A stretch of DNA of 64,000 nt, from contig OZ037768.1 in NCBI GenBank assembly GCA_964035545.1, positions 23,152,819 to 23,216,818 on the forward strand, given 5' to 3'. The DNA is from Bugula neritina. Lineage: Eukaryota > Bryozoa > Gymnolaemata > Cheilostomatida > Bugulidae. This document shows positions 47,901 to 64,000 of the stretch, piece after piece. Each line of letters opens with the position of its first letter. The stretch's first letter is position 1. The notes under the pieces were generated by a model. It was not told the DNA's origin and searched no databases. It saw nothing but the letters and a program-made list of their open reading frames with translations. The translations under genes and the position numbers were made by a program.

Positions 47901-50900
47901 CCAGACGACTCTGGCCACTTCACACAAATGGTGACGGCAATTGTTTGCTTCACGCTGCTTCTCTTGGTATGTCACTCTTACATCTACACTACTTACCTGT
48001 ATCTACTTACCTGTATCTACTTACCTGTATGTACTCATATGTATACACTTACCTGTATCTACTCACCTGTATTACTCACCTGTATCTACGTACCTGTATA
48101 TACTTACCTGTATCTACTCACCTGTATCTACTTACCTGTATTACTTGCCTGTATATACTCATCTGTGTATACTTACCTGTGTAATGAAGCAAGTGTTTGA
48201 TACCAAAGGACAATAACATATAATTGAGATGACAATCTCTATTGTTGGAAGACAGGCTGTAACCGTTTGCAATATTCTACTTATACTGGGTATTCTTATT
48301 ATACGACAGTGCAGGAGTTATCTCCTCATATGTTGGTATTTTCTCGCTAGACTGAGTTCTTGTGCCAGATTTAATACTTCTTGTGGCCATGTAGACACTC
48401 TGCTATTGTCTAAAGTTATGGTGTTCAGTTCAGACAACTCCCAAATTCTCACAGTTCTCATAATTTGCTGTAACTGCAAGTTACTATCTGACACCTGGTG
48501 ACAAGTTTCAGTACCTGAGTATACTGCAGGGGGGGGGAGTAGGTCATACAAAGGTGACATGTTGTCTAGACGTGTGATATATACTCTCACTCACCTGCCA
48601 TACAGTGTCGTACAGTTTACTCAGTATTGTGTCTAGTCTGAGGGGAAGATAATAATATGTTGAATATTACTGCCAACTTCCTTATAAATCTCATATCTAA
48701 GTCTTGTATGCGGCACCAATTGTGTTTTAGCAACTTGCTTATAATATTATATTATATTATGTCATGTATGTATTATTTTATGTTATACAAAGGATATTCT
48801 ATTATATACTATGTTATACAAAGGATATTATAATATAATATTTCTATCATGTATTATTATTAGTGTTTCCATTCTTCTGTAGCCATGTGGGGAGTTCAGG
48901 ATAAGTTCCTTCAACTGAGAGTTAAACTAGACAACAGATTGAAGAATGAGAAGACCACCGGAGCTTTATATAGACGGTGGAGATGGCAACAGACACAGAG
49001 CAACATGGAGGTATGCTATAGCTCTGCTATACTTTATATATAGTTATGTATTCTGTGTGTGCTATAGTTCTGCTATACTTTATATATAGTTATGTACTCT
49101 GTGTATGCTATAGCTCTGCTATACTTTATATATAGTTATGTACTCTGTGTATGTTACAGCTCTGCTATACTTATATATAGTTATGTATTCTGTGTATGCT
49201 ATAGCTCCGCTATACTTATATATAGTTATGTACTCTGTGTATGCTATAGTTTAACTACTATATAATATAATATACCAATGTAGATGGGGCTGATCCTCTC
49301 TGAAAAAGAGTGGGCAAAGGAATGGGATGATCTGATAAAGTTATCTTCTATTTCAAAAAAGATTGTTGAGCTTGAAGATGGCCAGGAGACAGTGTAAGTG
49401 TTTAGTAATATATATATTATTATTTTATATTACTGTATTGTATTATATTGCTGTAATATATTACTGTGTTGTAATATATTACTCTTTTATATTACTGTGT
49501 TATGATATTTTATTTTCTTATATTACTGTATTGTATTACTGTATTATATTAATGTATTATATTATTGTATTATATTACTGTAATATATTTCTCTCTTATA
49601 TTATATCATTGTATTATATTACTATCTTATATTACTGTATTATATTACTGTATTGTAGAACTGTCTACTCGTACGAGTTTCTAGAAGAATTTCATGTCTA
49701 TGTTTTGGCTCAGATTCTAAAGAGGCCCATCATAGTATTTGCAGACTCAGTATTGCGGGACGTTGATGGCTACCCGCTATCACCCATACCCTTTGGAGGT
49801 AGGTTCTAAGTCTAGCTAATTTCACACACTCTTATGTGTAGAAGAATTACAGAGTACGTCTGCATTCTTCATATCCTGACGTGTGAACTAAAGTCAGTCG
49901 TTTGAAGCACATGTTTTATTCAGTCAGTCTGTTCACTCTAGACGTCAATGCATTCTTGGCAAATGTCCAGCTCCATTGTTTAGAGGAATATTCGAGTGTT
50001 TCTGGTGCCGTTGTGGTGTAATGTTTGAGTCAGCGCTGTCGTATCAGACTGCTTCATCTCGCGTGTTTCAGGTGTATATCTGCCTCTGGAATGCAGCCCC
50101 GCCGAGTGCTACAAAACGCCGCTGCTGCTAGCCTATGACAGGTCCCACTTTACTGCTGTCGTTACTATGGCAACCGGTAAATCTAAGAAGGAAGCCAGCG
50201 CCATGAGAGGTATTGTATATCTCAGTTTATTCTGTTAAGGATTGTTCTCTCCTGACTCCCATAGTAATGCACTGCTTCTATAAGGCTCTAGAAGTTTCTG
50301 TTGCCCAACACGAGTAACTTTTTCTGCCAGCTGAGTGAATCCTGTATGCAGAATATGAGAGAGCTAATTACTATGTGGTTGATTATTCCGTCGTAGAAGC
50401 TGCTCAACACAACTCGTTACACTCCTTGGTATATTTGCTGGCAAGGCTACAAGTCTGGTTTTCTCTGGCAGCATGCAGAGTGCTGCCAGTTTGTCTCTAC
50501 AGTGTCTATCTGGTTGGTAGTCACCAAAAACAGGCATTTGCTTTCAAAAAGTTTTCCAACCATTTGAAGAGTGGAATTTATTAATTGAGAAATGACTCGG
50601 GTTTTATTAACAGCTTGGGACTTGGGAAGATGGAGGTAGTTTATCCGCTTACAAAGTCTGCCCTCTACCCACTTTGACATCACTAAAAGAGCAGACTTGG
50701 GGTACATTCACTTGTCACTTACTGTCAGTAATGTGCGTCTGATGTTTTGTTAGACATCGTGCCGCTGACGGGCCCAGAGTGTGACCTGCTGCCTATGCAT
50801 TTCTTTGTTGACCCGGGAAAGGATGTCGACTGGAATAATCTGCCGGAGGACAGCAGCACTATGATGAGCGTCATCAACTCTGTCCACAACTACCTTGAGG

Positions 50901-53900
50901 TATTGCTTACTAGCAACTCATAAGTGTTGTGCTTGTATTACTCTGTCCACAACTACCTTGAGGTATTGCTTACTAGCAACTCATAGGTGTTGTGCTTGTA
51001 TTACTCCGTCTCAACTACCATGAGCAGTATTGTGTACATGTTCTGTTTACCTGCTGACTTAGTAGCATAATTCCTACTTTTGTTTTTAAATATTGAAGAA
51101 GTAGACTACATAGCCGTCTTATACTCATTTCTCTTTTTTTTATTATCATTTATTGTTTTTTATTAAAAGCGTCTTGTGTATGATTAATCAAAAATGAGTC
51201 TTCTTAAAACTGTTTTTTAACATGATAACTATACGTCTGTATAAACTATACGTCTGCATAAACTATACGTCTGCATAAACTATACGTCTGTATAAACCAT
51301 ACGTCTGTATAAATTATACGTCTGTATAAACTATACGTCTGCATACACTTGTAGATAAAGAACATACCTCTGGATCAGATACAGAGCGGTAGACTCTGCC
51401 CTGATGAGCCACACGCCTCCACAAACTCTTCTGTAAGTCAGAACCTTGACTAGACTGTAGTGTGGCATGACTGTAGTGTGCTGTGGCTGTAGTGTGCTGT
51501 GACTGTAGTGTGCTGTGACTGTAGTGTGATGTGACTGTAGTGTGATGTGACTGTAGTGTGCTGTGACTGTAGTGTGATGTGACTGTAGTGTGATGTGACT
51601 GTAGTGTGATGTGACTGTAGTGTGCTGTGACTGTAGTGTGATGTGACTGTAGTGTGATGTGACTGTAGTGTGATGTGACTGTAGTGTGATGTGACTGTAG
51701 TGTGCTGTGACTGTAGTGTGATGTGACTGTATACAGTGTTAAGTAGATGTTGGCATCTCAAATTATTGGTGATTGGATTTCCTTTATTTTTGTATATAGG
51801 AAGTAATTTAAGAATATATTTACTCCCTACAGACTAGTAGCTTCATTAGAGATAAACAAACAAGAGAAATGGTTGTTTACTACTTTATCTAAGTTAATAA
51901 ATAAAGTAAATGTATGTTTTGGACACCACTGAATCCATATTCAGAGTTTTACGTTTGCCAATAGACATTGCGGAGTCGTGACTCGGATAAGCACAAGGTC
52001 AATGTCGTCGGGAAGATGATGGGAAAGTTGAAGACCTCCAACCACAAGTCTAAAGACGCCAAGAATTCCGCACCTCAAGGGGAACTCGAGCTAGAGCCAG
52101 GAAATGACCTCATCATGTGCGCCAAACTCACCATCAACACGCCAAAGAGCTACTCGCACGACATAGAAAAATATCTCAAACTAACCAAGTATGTTGTGTG
52201 TTATATATAGTATACTAGTATGTGTGTTATATATAGTATACTAGTATATGTGTTATATATATAGTATACTAGTATATGTGTTATATATATAGTATACTAG
52301 TATATGTGTTATATATAGTATACTAGTATGTGTGTTATATATAGTATACTAGTATATGTGTTATATATATAGTATACTATGTGTTATATATATAGTATAC
52401 TATGTGTTATATATATAGTATACTATGTGTTATATATAGTATACTAGTATGTGTGTTATATATAGTATACTAGTATATGTGTTATATATAGTATACTAGT
52501 ATATGTGTTATATATAGTATACTAGTATATGTTATATATAGTATACTAGTATATGTGTTATATATAGTATACTAGTATATGTTATATATAGTATACTAGT
52601 ATATGTGTTATATATAGTATACTAGTATATGTGTTATATATAGTATACTAGTATATGTGTTGTTGTTTAGAGAGGAATATGAAAGTAAAAAGCTACACGG
52701 ACAACTACAGAATCTAAAAACTCTCCCTAAAATAGCGACGAAGGACTACGCCAAGTCTCTACGGGTTCAGCCTCAGTCCCTCAGGTCCATCTCTCCCACT
52801 CCTGACGCTGCTGGTATGTGCGTCATGTGTTGCCAGTTCCTCGGCACCGCTGAGCACAATAACCTCTGCTCCTCCTGCTTCAGACAGTCGGGGATGGGCA
52901 GCCAACCCTCCCAACTATGCAAGAAGTGTGGCCAGTTCAACGGCACAGCTGAGAATCACTTTTACTGCTCCAGTTGCTACGAAGACTTCATACAGTTAAA
53001 GGATGGAGCGGACGACTCCGGCTCTCGGCATGAGCAGCAGTCTACCGACAGCGATTCTGGTGAGTGACTCACATGTCAGCATGAGTCATGGTTTGACATC
53101 GTATATGTCTCACATTACTGTATATTATATAGTAATAATATCATGTAATACTGTATGTTATATAGTAATAATATCATGTAATACTGTATATAATGTAGTA
53201 ATATTCATGTGCTAATATATCATGTAACATACTATATAGTAATACTTATGCGTTGCAGGTAACATACTATATAGTAATACTGTTGCAGGTAACAATTCCT
53301 TAGATTTGTCGAAATACGCTGTTGAGATGCCAGAAGAAGATTTCGTCACCCGTATACCCATCTCTCACAACCCTCAGCCATCTGCACCGTCGCTATACCA
53401 TCCATTTCCTGTCCATGTCCAAGACTATACGCTAGGTATTCTGTCTACATGACAATCCGTAGCCCTATTCTAGTTTCCTGTGATACAGCAATCCCGGCAT
53501 TTATACTCGCAGGGCTATATCCTCCTGATTTACTGCGAACCTTTAGATTACCATGGAGACAATGAATAAGATTATATTATTGTGTTCTATGAAAATGTTA
53601 CTCAGATGCTTGAGTCAAGTTAAGCCATTATTATGAGCTATTTTTCTGTAACTTGTAACTTGTAAAACTCTTTTAAGCACTTCCAGTGAAGCAACCAGTA
53701 ACAAAGTATGTTGCACCAGATAAACTCTTTGTCAATCTGAGTCAAGTAATATATAACAGAAAATCTGCTGCAGATATCACCATTACACCATAATCTGTGA
53801 TGCAGATATCACTTTTTGTATTTTATAAACTGTGTAAGTTACTATATTATTGCTGCATATATTCTGCAACTTCTACCTTTGGTAATACAGCATGTTAGTC

Positions 53901-54738
53901 TAAGTGGACTGTACACATAATTTTCTGCAGGTAACCCTCTCCTACTGTATATTCTGCAGGTAACCCCTCCCTTACTAACTCCTACGACAGATATCCGTCT
54001 GGCGGCTACCTTCAGAGAGTTGCTGAGCCTCCCTCTCAAGGCGGGCTGTCTCTCGGCATGGAGATGCCGGGAGAGCACGGCAGCGGTGCTCTACACATGG
54101 TAGCCGACAGCAGCCGGCGTAGCACAAGACCCCACGCTACTCTCGACACGAGACAGTATACCAACAGAGCGGACAGCTCTAGACAACACAGCGGAACTGA
54201 TAATACCTCACGGCAGCATCTTAAAAAGTCAGATCACTCACGGCAGCAACAATCACAAGGAGAATATTCACGACAGCAAAGTGGCCGAGGGAGCTACCCG
54301 AAGAATTATTCCAACAATCATTATCATCGGGATACGGCTAAAGGCGCGAAGTACTCTCAGAGCAGGTATGACAGCGAGGACTCGGGGCAGTATCGGCAGC
54401 ACCCAGACCACAAGCAGCACCCACACCCACACTCGAGGACAACTTGGTACGCCTCTTCTATGCGGGACAGTCGCCACGGCGGGGGAGGCGGTCAGAACGT
54501 TTGTAAAAGGTGTAAGAAGCTGTTCCCCACTCAGCAAGGACTGTGTCGTTTTTGTAGGGCAGAGTTGTCTCGTCCTGTGACTCTGAAGGAGGCGCGCTCT
54601 GATGTGCTGTCCAGGTGCATTCGGACCGGCTGTAACCAGCCCGCTGCCTCCAACAAGGGTGTCTGCTTGAAGTGTCTGTCGGCTGAGCAGCAGTATCGCC
54701 CTAGAAGTGTGAATCAAAAGTATACGAGCATGTATTGA
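44928..54738 (+). CDS. OTUD7: OTU deubiquitinase of the OTUD7/Cezanne family with four A20-type zinc fingers, 1021 aa, 15 exons
   Basis: A deubiquitinase of the A20-like OTU group; vertebrate Cezanne prefers Lys11-linked ubiquitin and regulates NF-kB and cell-cycle proteins. Exons 44928-45150, 45549-45734, 46085-46250, 47560-47672, 47868-47966, 48883-49010, 49284-49393, 49659-49798, 50072-50209, 50754-50899, 51355-51432, 51965-52188, 52671-53059, 53289-53435 and 53960-54738 join in phase to 3066 nt. A UBA-like segment (about 49-91, with EALARDFLV and [12 protein letters not shown]) precedes the OTU domain. Catalytic residues are Asp252 and Cys255 in [14 protein letters not shown] and His414 in DRSHFTAV. 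C4 fingers follow at 634-653, 667-686, 944-961 and 982-1001; vertebrate OTUD7B has one, at its C-terminus. The tail between fingers 2 and 3 is rich in Ser, Arg, Gln and His. Most introns are minisatellites. Confidence 0.95.
45180..45430. repeat. 15-bp minisatellite in OTUD7 intron 1
   Basis: About sixteen copies of caactgttgatacgt, near-perfect at first and decaying at the right end (gatatatcaacagttgac). Because 15 is a multiple of three it keeps frames open on both strands. Confidence 0.92.
46241..46490. repeat. Minisatellite derived from the OTUD7 exon 3 donor
   Basis: About six to seven copies of a unit of roughly 30 bp, gtattatactgtatatagta plus ggttagtatcag. The real junction, AGTATCAG|gtattgtactgt, is the first copy, so later units reproduce both the last exon bases and the donor. 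Confidence 0.88.
47975..48185. repeat. Minisatellite of acttacctgtatct units in OTUD7 intron 5
   Basis: About fourteen imperfect copies of ctacttacctgtat. On the minus strand the unit reads atacaggtaagtag, a perfect splice-donor consensus (CAG|GTAAGT), so the intron carries an antisense array of donor-like sites. Confidence 0.88.
49011..49250. repeat. 46-bp minisatellite derived from the OTUD7 exon 6 donor
   Basis: Five copies of a unit starting gtatgctatagctctgctat and ending ttatgtactctgt. The first copy begins at the functional donor (ATGGAG|gtatgc), so each copy restates a donor-like gtatgc. Confidence 0.9.
49395..49655. repeat. tattactgtattgtat microsatellite in OTUD7 intron 7
   Basis: The whole intron is degenerate tattactgta/ttgtattata repeats running right up to the exon 8 acceptor, which is itself part of a unit (attactgtattgtag). 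Confidence 0.8.
50877..51024. repeat. 63-bp tandem duplication spanning the OTUD7 exon 10 donor
   Basis: 50877-50939 and 50940-51002 are nearly identical; each holds the last 23 exon bases, the donor gaggtattgc and 40 intron bases. A third partial, diverged copy covers 51003-51024. Using the second donor would add a stop codon, so the first is taken as functional. Confidence 0.92.
51225..51350. repeat. 17-bp minisatellite in OTUD7 intron 10
   Basis: About seven copies of ctatacgtctgtataaa precede the exon 11 acceptor. Confidence 0.88.
51450..51732. repeat. 16-bp minisatellite in OTUD7 intron 11
   Basis: About seventeen copies of gtagtgtgatgtgact, with gct/gat variants. Confidence 0.92.
52189..52660. 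repeat. ~26-bp minisatellite filling OTUD7 intron 12
   Basis: About nineteen copies of gtatactagtatatgtgtta plus tatata fill nearly the entire intron. The unit contains tagtatgtgtgtt, close to the functional donor context aagtatgttgtgtgtt at the left edge. Confidence 0.92.
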
Positions 54739-55824
54739 CTTTTGACCTCATCATCTGACCTGACGGTTTTTTTCCTTTGGAGTTGCTCCCTTGTAATCAG
54801 GAGAATTCCTCATCTTCACACTCCCTGTTTACCAGAGTGGCTGCTCCTACAGACGTGCTGACTTCTAAACTCTCTCGGCAGCAGGGTAGTGCTGTCATCT
54901 ACTTTATCACATTTGTATATATTTCGCTTCTAACAAATCTAAATATCAACTGCTGACTGTAAATTACTTATATTTTTGCTGTTGACTTGCCAACTGCGTT
55001 ATTTATTTTTAAATTTGTGGGCCCATGAAATCTCACGACTTCCACTGGTGGTAGCCAGTAGTTACTCAGACACCTGCAGACACCTGTTGACACCTGTCAA
55101 TCACATTTGCTTCTCTGACTCACTTGTGTTTTATTTGACTGCCCAAATGCGCCTGTAATTGCAACTTGTGTTTATACCGTTTTGCTAATAGTTGTTTTGC
55201 TATTGGTATATATATATGTTTAGTTTTGATGAACCTTTATTTTCAACTGTGAAACAGTTTATTTGTGAATAGATTAGATAATATATTTAATTCAAACAGA
55301 CAAAATTACAATAAGAGGGCATAATTAAGAACAGTTGAAAGTTGAACTCATACTGTGAAAGAGAAATAAGTAATGCCATATATAAATAAAAATGCATATG
55401 TTATTATAACTCCAAGCTCATGACTTTTGAGGCTAAACGTTCTTAAAAAATACTTCATATTCGAAAATTATTTTATATTTCTTTTCTCTAGCTCTTCTGT
55501 GAAATATGCATATATAAAAATACTGCATACACAACATGTAAATTTAGTGTGTACATTTAATAACATTATGATTAGTACTGTGTCATATAAACTCGTGCAA
55601 ATCCATAAAAATATAACTAAATGCTTTTCAAAGCAACAGTAGTATAATTCATGTGTTAAGCAAAAATCATTGAGCAAGATGGAAAATATTTAGAAAATTT
55701 GAAACCGACATGTTTTTAGATAAATCTTAGCTAATTTGATTTCTGGATTTGATCTCTTTTTCCTTATATAGCCTACAAACCCATCACATCGTAGGGGTGG
55801 TTAGGGTGGTTGGTAGCACGGCTC
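54739..55824. other. OTUD7 3' UTR and spacer to TEKT3
   Basis: Non-coding region between converging stop codons. AATAAA at 55385-55390 is a plausible OTUD7 polyadenylation signal about 650 bp after the stop. No other feature was recognised. Confidence 0.5.
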
Positions 55825-61620
<5,796 letters not shown>

Positions 61621-62249
61621 TCTATTCAATATCAGCAAAACAGCAAGAGTTATGTGCACTTTACACTCTAGTACAACAGTTATTGTACTTTATTATACCT
61701 GATAAAAATGATCAATTTTGGTTTTCAAATGTTCATATTGTAGCAATTGAATTTTATTTTACTCGATTTCAGTTTTATTTTTATAGGTCAACTCCAAGTT
61801 TTAATATAAATTAATAATGTGAAAATGCTTTTGCTTTAGCTGGTAACAAAATGTACCACTCACTATTGCATCCTATAAGTATATATGATGTAATAGTAAA
61901 GTTTTTATAGACAATTCATGTAATTATGCGGTATATCATATTATATAAAGTAGTTCTATGTATTATAAAATGAGGTGCATAAAGTGCATTCTTTTTGAAT
62001 ATAAATTTCATGATGATGGCACTTCCAACAGTATCATTATCTCATTTGTATAAAAACTGTTATGAAAATTGCTATGCGTTTATATCATAAATTACTATAA
62101 AATTCACCTTTGCTAGCCAAGTGAAATGTCATTATATAGGCACATATTATTGACATTCTATTGAAGGTATTCATTTTATCGGACAATTATTGGGTTTCTA
62201 CGCTTGATTGCTCTTTATGAGTAAATTAGAATAATTGATAGCATCTTCG

Positions 62250-62264
62250 GTTACCCCTAGCAAC
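62250..62264. promoter_or_regulatory. RFX-type X-box
   Basis: gttacccctagcaac fits the X-box consensus GTNRCC-N(0-3)-RGYAAC exactly, with a 3-bp spacer. RFX factors drive ciliary genes through this element. It lies about 630 bp upstream of the TEKT3 ATG and about 330 bp upstream of the small divergent gene, so it could serve either or both. Confidence 0.6.
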
Positions 62265-62592
62265 CAGGAGATGAATATTCATTAACTTATATACAAATAT
62301 AAAATTATATAAAGGTACATCTTGAGTTTATATAATAATGTATTATGTTACAACCCCAATTGCTTCATTGTAGATTTCATGAAATCCAGGCATTAGAAAT
62401 TGATATAATATTAAATTTACTATTTTATAACATCAAATATAAAAACTAACTAAGTTTATTGCTAAAGAAGTAGTATTTTCTGTCCCAAATACAGAAATAT
62501 AAATGTACTTTTTAAAAATAAAACCTAGATCAGGTAAGTTATGATTGAAATGTTATATAAATATATGATTATTGTAGCAAGAGCAAGCTACA

Positions 62593-63184
62593 ATGAGAGA
62601 CATAGTAAGAGAATATGACTGCATGTATCTGGAGTTGCCTGAGATGAAAGAATTTGAGATGACACACTTAGCATAGTACAGGCCGTGTGTTGGAAGCACT
62701 CAATGCAAGAATTGGGTGCTGCCAACACACCTAGCATAGTATAGGTGCGTTGGCAGCACCCAAGTTTTTTACTTATAATTACAATAATTTTACAGTTTTC
62801 ATCAAAGGCTAATAAACGATATTGAAACAAATAACTGATATAGAAATGGTAGCAAACATTAACAGTGCTTTAATGCAAAGTTTTACAGCTTTAAAAGTTT
62901 TAGAATAAGGTCAAACATTGGAGATCTAAATACATATAATTTTAATTCACTTTTTACCCAATAGCAACTTTTCTGCTTAATATGCACTTGTTACTCTTAT
63001 TATCTAACAACACATTTGTATAATATAGGTATACCTGTTGAATACGGCAGCTATGAATAGAGAGTTGAAGAAAATTGAAGGTTGGCTTAGAAGCGGTCAA
63101 AACAGTCTGTCTGGCTGCAGCGCTGTTCCTGATCTGACTTCTACGGGAACACCAGATGTGTTAAAATATAACACCTGGAGCTAA
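62593..63184 (+). CDS. Possible small two-exon gene, 55 aa
   Basis: The terminal coding exon 63029-63184 follows an acceptor (atatag) and encodes AAMNRELKKIEGWLRSG and a Ser/Thr-rich tail ending VLKYNTWS before TAA. It has coding-like composition, unlike the surrounding AT-rich DNA. A short upstream exon ending at 62604 (ATA|gtaaga) joins in phase 0 and offers ATG 62593 (gctacaATGA). A strong donor CAG|gtaagt at 62533/62534 would end a 5' UTR exon. I do not recognise the product. It is divergent from TEKT3 across an X-box, so a ciliary role is a guess. Other upstream exons or starts are possible. Confidence 0.4.
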
Positions 63185-64000
63185 CCAAGTGTACTCGGTA
63201 ACTAGGGTATACAAAACCCCTAGCAACACCAGTGCTGCTGGTCACGTGGCAGACAGTTGCTATGGAATATTGGACTCATCACAGGGGTGGTCTAGCCAAC
63301 TAACTACACAACCATGTCTTTATTTGTTATATAATTGTAAACTATAAATATTTACAACAACTTAATAATAATATCTGTAAATAAAATTAAAGCATAACAA
63401 TCTATATTATTTAAATTTACAGAATTTGCTGATAAAAGTACTAAAGCGATATTTTGTCTTCCCCTTCAAAACTGTTTCTAGTTTCATGAAAACCTGATCA
63501 TTCTATGGCAACATTGATTCCTAGTATGAATTATTAAACACACTTCTATTGTTTGTTAGATAATGGCATATCACCTTCTGAATATATTTTATTGTTTCTA
63601 TCTTAGCTCATTGCACACTCTAAAATACTTGATGATCTTCTATACGCATACATTGCCATAGTATACATTGTAGACCATCTATAATGATATGAACCTGTAT
63701 AAGTCCGTGATATAACATTATACCATGCACCCAACACATCTGTTTTGTTGTGACAACAGTCGTACCGAATCGGAAATGTACGTCTGCGTAATTCAGACTT
63801 CTGGAGAAGCAGACATTTTGAACTTTCGTTTAATTATGAAAGACAAAAATATAGAGCCTTAAGAGATATAAATCACGCCTTGATATTTGAATTAGTTGAA
63901 GTTGAGGATCAAATTAAGTAAACTCTTTAATTTCTCACCTACATGAGTAACTGTTGGATAGCTTATTAGATATTAGTGCTAAATTTTTATTGTTTATACC
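63185..64000. other. 3' flank to window end
   Basis: AT-rich sequence with aataaa at about 63380, a plausible polyadenylation signal for the small gene. No further gene was recognised up to the end of the window. Confidence 0.45.

Noticed and set aside
49995-50060. tRNA-like gtggtgtaatgtttgag segment in OTUD7 intron 8
   Set aside because: There is no acceptable B box at tRNA spacing and no cloverleaf; the resemblance is limited to the A-box region.
51450-51761. 103-codon minus-strand His/Thr/Ser repeat frame
   Set aside because: It is an artefact of the 16-bp minisatellite in OTUD7 intron 11.

Overview
This window is nuclear DNA of a non-vertebrate animal. It is AT-rich and split into many spliced genes with GT-AG introns (one looks GC-AG). 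It carries metazoan genes, including a ciliary tektin, and no bacterial signals. Seven conserved genes could be assembled exon by exon with matching splice phases: OXNAD1, an LPCAT-type acyltransferase, HPRT1, RMDN1, a TMEM70/TMEM186/TMEM223-family gene, OTUD7 (Cezanne) and TEKT3. Intron-rich gene structures, a density near one gene per 6-7 kb, orphan low-complexity proteins and extreme simple-repeat content fit an early-branching or marine invertebrate such as a sponge, but the phylum is a guess.

Layout. 1-10196: no convincing gene, AT-rich DNA with small tandem repeats. 10197-16339 (+): OXNAD1; its second intron holds a 1.3-kb palindromic element with a 7-bp target duplication, followed by a second inverted-repeat element, and its third intron holds a tRNA-derived SINE. 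16965-24396 (+): two unrecognised genes, one with a weak HMG-box-like segment and one rich in Ser/Gln/Asn with coding minisatellites; another SINE copy with clear 19-bp flanking repeats lies between them. 24642-28343 (-): LPCAT-like acyltransferase. 28344-31621: simple repeats. 31622-32275 (+): intronless HPRT1. 32726-38504 (-): RMDN1. 39981-41253 (-): TMEM70/186/223-family gene. 41254-44927: simple repeats, including a 40-bp perfect palindrome. 44928-54738 (+): OTUD7 in 15 coding exons. 55825-61620 (-): TEKT3 in 9 coding exons. 62250-62264: an RFX X-box motif. 62593-63184 (+): a possible small two-exon gene divergent from TEKT3.

Most genes are ordinary housekeeping or cell-biology genes and do not form an operon or a joint pathway. 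OXNAD1, RMDN1 and the TMEM protein are each from families with mitochondrial members, but this is not evidence of a functional cluster. Three gene pairs converge tail to tail: the Ser/Gln-rich gene with LPCAT, HPRT1 with RMDN1, and OTUD7 with TEKT3.

The most unusual pattern is in the introns. In OTUD7, TEKT3 and LPCAT many introns are minisatellites whose repeat unit contains a copy of the adjoining real splice site, and sometimes the last exon bases. This looks like repeated tandem duplication across exon/intron junctions.
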